From: an uncultured Erysipelotrichaceae bacterium
Lineage (GTDB): Bacteria; Bacillota_I; Bacilli_A; RF39; UBA660
Reading direction: 5' to 3'
Assembly (NCBI GenBank): GCA_902766545.1
Contig: CACXEC010000078.1
Span: forward strand, 1-16,548
Length of the DNA: 16,548 nt
The notes below the pieces were generated by a model. It was not told where the DNA came from. It did not search any database and saw only the letters and a list, made by a program, of their open reading frames with translations. Position 1 is the stretch's first letter, and each line of letters begins with the position of its first letter. This document shows, in pieces, positions 14,600 through 16,548 of the stretch. Both the position numbers and the translations under genes were made by a program.

Positions 14600-15193
14600 T
14601 TATTTATCTTCTACTGGATTCGATTCGCTTCTTTCACAAGTTCCACCATTATTTTTTACATAAGCATCTATAACATCTAATGCTTGATATGCATCACTAT
14701 ACTTATTAACACCAGTTATATTAGCTAAGTATCCATCTCCACCAGCTTCTTTAATATCACCTGTTGTTTCATAATAGTTAAATTCATATCCATATGTTTC
14801 ATTATGAAGAGTACATTCAATTTTAACATTCATTAATCTTCCAGAATTATTTTCATAGATATTTTTAAAAATGATTCGTAAAGTAATTAGAAGAATTGGC
14901 GCAGCTATTATAAAAATAGCCATAAATTTAATTATTTTTAAAATTAATCCGGCAAGTTTTTCTGTATTGGATGTCTTCTCAACTAAAACATCTTTAATAT
15001 CATTATCTGTTAATTCATCTAAACTCACATTAAAAATCTTAGATAATTCCTTTGCCTGTTTTAAATCTGGTGATGTTTCTCCTAATTCCCACTTTGAAAT
15101 AGTCTGTCTTGCAATGCCAACTTTTTCAGCAAGTTCTTCTTGCGATGGCCCTTTCTTTTTTCTTAAATCCATAATCTTTTTTCCGATTTCCAT
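14600..15193 (-). CDS. Membrane-anchored XRE-family transcription regulator
   Basis: An N-terminal helix-turn-helix (about 5-62) of the Cro/CI type is followed by one membrane segment (about 83-108) and an extracytoplasmic tail of about 85 residues. The HTH contains SQEELAEKVGIARQTISKWE and SPDLKQAKELSKIFNVSLDEL. The position before SQEE, usually leucine or methionine, is proline here (P16), which may disturb the first turn. The tail has CTLHNETYGYEFNYYE and a second cysteine in GGTCERSE, so a disulfide is possible. I place the start at 15193 because AGAAGGA precedes it; a longer in-frame opening to 15283 has no ribosome site. Such fusions may sense an envelope signal, but the targets are unknown. 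It has its own terminator. Confidence 0.85.
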   Translation of the reverse strand: MEIGKKIMDLRKKKGPSQEELAEKVGIARQTISKWELGETSPDLKQAKELSKIFNVSLDELTDNDIKDVLVEKTSNTEKLAGLILKIIKFMAIFIIAAPILLITLRIIFKNIYENNSGRLMNVKIECTLHNETYGYEFNYYETTGDIKEAGGDGYLANITGVNKYSDAYQALDVIDAYVKNNGGTCERSESNPVEDK

Positions 15194-15276
15194 AATTATT
15201 CCTTCTTTCAAATACAATCTTATGATATTTGGAACCAATTCTCTACCAATTTCAAATGGAATATTCGCCCGTTTTA

Positions 15277-15300
15277 ATAACATTTAACTTATAATGTTAT
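15277..15300. promoter_or_regulatory. 8-bp inverted repeat upstream of the XRE regulator
   Basis: ATAACATT (15277-15284) and AATGTTAT (15293-15300) are perfect inverted arms around 8 bases. The repeat lies about 85 bases upstream of the regulator's start in an AT-rich leader, where an autoregulatory operator would be expected. The arms share AACAT/ATGTT with the palindrome at 109-122, which may be chance given the base composition. Confidence 0.3.
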
Positions 15301-15338
15301 AAATATTTCATCTTATTTACATTTCTTAATATTATAAT

Positions 15339-15935
15339 TTATTTTATACTAAATTCTGCTGAAATACTATAGGCTCTTGATTCTGGACTAACTGACTTTC
15401 TTAAATCGTGCTTTACCAATCTGTATTTTCCACTTTTTAATTTCCCATATCCTAAAGACCATTTAATATTTAGTTCTCTTTTTTCGTTTACTTTTAAATT
15501 ATAGGTTATTGAATTCCATGATAATGGTTCATTTGTTATTGTATCTATTTCTTTCCAATACCCATTTTCAAATTTTTCAATAGTATATGGATCACCATAG
15601 CTGTATTCTTCTTCAGTATTATTTTTGATTATAAAAACTGCTCCTTCTGGTGTTATTGAACTATCTTTAACTTCTAATTCAACACTATTATTATTTCGTC
15701 TTGCTTCAACATAAGTATTAATCTTTCCACCAACTTGAATTCCTAAAATGTTAAGTTCCCATCCATCTTCATAACCTGTAGATGATTTTTCACTTAATCT
15801 ATGGATTTTTGTGTATTTATATAAAATTGCTTTATATTCTACTGAACCACCATCTTTCAACTTTATAGGTATTGGTATTAGCATTAAAACAAAAATAACT
15901 AATGCAATTATTATAATTATATTTTTCTTTTTCAT
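15339..15935 (-). CDS. Membrane-anchored Ig-like domain protein
   Basis: This 198-residue protein has an N-terminal anchor (about 4-24) followed by IPIKLKDGGSVEYKAILYKY, the opening of a common Bacillota family. The C-terminal part (about 88-198) fits a bacterial Ig-like domain with the pattern SSITPEGAVFIIKNNTEEEY, YGDPYTIEKFENGYWKEI and a closing beta strand SGKYRLVKHDL. It has no catalytic motif. It is probably displayed outside the membrane, where related proteins are of unknown function and are often found beside regulators or lipoproteins. The ATG follows AGGAGC, under a perfect TATAAT. It precedes the XRE regulator on the same strand, but a gap of about 145 bases makes independent expression more likely. 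Confidence 0.8.
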   Translation of the reverse strand: MKKKNIIIIIALVIFVLMLIPIPIKLKDGGSVEYKAILYKYTKIHRLSEKSSTGYEDGWELNILGIQVGGKINTYVEARRNNNSVELEVKDSSITPEGAVFIIKNNTEEEYSYGDPYTIEKFENGYWKEIDTITNEPLSWNSITYNLKVNEKRELNIKWSLGYGKLKSGKYRLVKHDLRKSVSPESRAYSISAEFSIK

Positions 15936-15942
15936 AAATACA

Positions 15943-15962
15943 GCTCCTACATCTCTATTATA
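15943..15962 (-). promoter_or_regulatory. -10 box and ribosome site of the Ig-like protein gene
   Basis: On the minus strand TATAAT (15957-15962) lies nine bases upstream of AGGAGC (15943-15948), which serves the ATG at 15935. No -35 resembling TTGACA is at the expected distance. Confidence 0.45.
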
Positions 15963-16217
15963 CTATATGATTATAGATTTTTATTATAAAGTTAAATAAT
16001 CCACCACATTGATTATATGTTTTAATGACTTACTATTGTTGTCAATGTTTAATGTTTTTACCACTGCTTTTTTACGCTTTCTATTATATCATGGCATTTT
16101 TTCGTTAATTCTAACTAGTTTTAACCGGCCATGTTTCATCAAAATGGTTCTAGATATAATTATAATAAGGAATAACACAGTTTATATTTTTACCAGTATC
16201 ATTCCGGAACATGACAT
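15963..16217. other. Intergenic region without a convincing gene
   Basis: The 321 bases between the Ig-like protein gene and the acetyltransferase gene hold the terminator at 16218-16243, the promoter elements near 15957, and otherwise no supported gene. On the minus strand one frame reads VMFRNDTGKNINCVIPYYNY, then a stop, then NHFDETWPVKTS and another stop. This has a more protein-like composition, and several GC-containing codons, than its surroundings and may be a decayed coding remnant. The same stretch has a TTGACA at about 16038-16043, but its best -10 is too far away. A 104-codon plus-strand opening from 16009 crosses the terminator and the neighbouring gene and is not credible. Confidence 0.4.
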
Positions 16218-16243
16218 AAAAAAAAGCAGGTATTTCTACCTAC
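16218..16243 (-). terminator. Terminator after the YoaP-like acetyltransferase gene
   Basis: On the minus strand GTAGGTA-GAAA-TACCTGC forms a 7-bp stem (one G-U pair) capped by a GNRA tetraloop and followed by eight U. It lies about 13 bases past the TAA at 16257. Confidence 0.88.
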
Positions 16244-16256
16244 CTAATACAATTTA

Positions 16257-16548
16257 TTATTTAATAAATTTTTCAAATGCATTTGCATTTAATATTGTAT
16301 TTGATACAAATTTTCCTTTATAGAAATTAGCCCAATTATTAAACACACAAGGTGCATTTTTAGCTTTCTCTAACGAATCTATTTTAATAAAGTTTATCTT
16401 AATTCCTTTATCTTTAGCATAGTCAGATAATTCTTTTACTTCATATTCAACATATGGGCATTCATTTGAATAATAAATAGTGAAATCTTGACTATCAATT
16501 TCCATTTTTCTAGCACTATCACTAAATTTAGGTGTTTCAGATGTCTCA
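16257..16548 (-). CDS. C-terminal part of a YoaP-like GNAT acetyltransferase
   Basis: The frame is open to the right edge, so the N-terminal part is missing from the window. The 96 visible residues begin ETSETPKFSDSARKMEIDSQ and match the C-terminal YoaP domain that follows the acetyltransferase domain in YoaP-type GNAT proteins. Key parts are FTIYYSNECPYVEYEVKEL, then GIKINFIKIDSLEKAKNAP, NNWANFYKGKF and NTILNANAFEKFI. The domain is thioredoxin-like, but the usual second cysteine is absent after ECPY. A start at the ATG at 16505 is unlikely because matching sequence continues upstream of it and no ribosome site is present. The substrate of this family is unknown. Confidence 0.8.
   Translation of the reverse strand, partial: ETSETPKFSDSARKMEIDSQDFTIYYSNECPYVEYEVKELSDYAKDKGIKINFIKIDSLEKAKNAPCVFNNWANFYKGKFVSNTILNANAFEKFIK

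Noticed and set aside
15194..15283. Thirty-residue N-terminal extension of the XRE regulator
   Set aside because: There is no ribosome site at 15283, whereas AGAAGGA precedes the ATG at 15193, which starts exactly at the usual XRE domain boundary.
14871..15287. Plus-strand 138-codon opening over the XRE gene
   Set aside because: Antisense to a clear HTH domain; no ribosome site and no recognisable protein.
16009..16323. Plus-strand 104-codon opening
   Set aside because: It crosses the terminator and enters the acetyltransferase gene in antisense; low-complexity hydrophobic product.

Overview
The window reads as chromosome from a very AT-rich, Gram-positive-type bacterium of the Bacillota, probably a host-associated member of the class Bacilli. 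The evidence is strong AGGAGG-type ribosome sites, sigma-A promoters often of the extended -10 (TGnTATAAT) type, a cell-wall amidase, a YitT protein, a single-PDZ membrane HtrA and a lipoprotein. UGA is used as a stop and a release factor 2 gene with an intact UGA-dependent frameshift is present, so the genetic code looks standard. The exact lineage is a guess.

Layout. Positions 1-498 hold two divergent genes around a 14-bp palindrome. The leftward one runs off the window; the rightward one is a small gene broken by an in-frame TAG. Everything after that lies on the minus strand and is best read from high to low coordinates. From the right edge: the 3' part of a YoaP-like GNAT acetyltransferase (16257-16548), a 321-bp gap, an exported Ig-like protein, and a membrane-anchored XRE regulator. 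Next comes a probable co-transcribed group: a 5'-truncated alpha/beta hydrolase, a cyclophilin-like lipoprotein, a cation diffusion facilitator with a manganese-type ND-DD site, and a flavodoxin. A two-gene ABC exporter follows, then prfB with its programmed frameshift coupled to a YitT membrane protein. After these come an unrecognised 421-residue helical protein with its own good promoter, a CwlD-like amidase, an Abi/HEPN gene joined to htrA, an ATP-grasp/ASCH pair, and ychF.

Most transcription units are short (one to four genes). Several end in hairpin-plus-U terminators that overlap or closely follow the last stop codon. In many units the -10 box lies only a few bases upstream of the ribosome site, so predicted 5' leaders are very short.

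The most distinctive points are the Abi (HEPN, RNxxxH) gene transcriptionally joined to an HtrA protease with only an in-frame UAG between them, the ATP-grasp/ASCH operon, the amber-interrupted small gene, and the conserved but unrecognised 421-residue protein. I found no CRISPR array, insertion sequence, tRNA or rRNA, and nothing I can defend as a wholly new system. The Abi-HtrA and ATP-grasp/ASCH pairs are the best candidates for a closer look.
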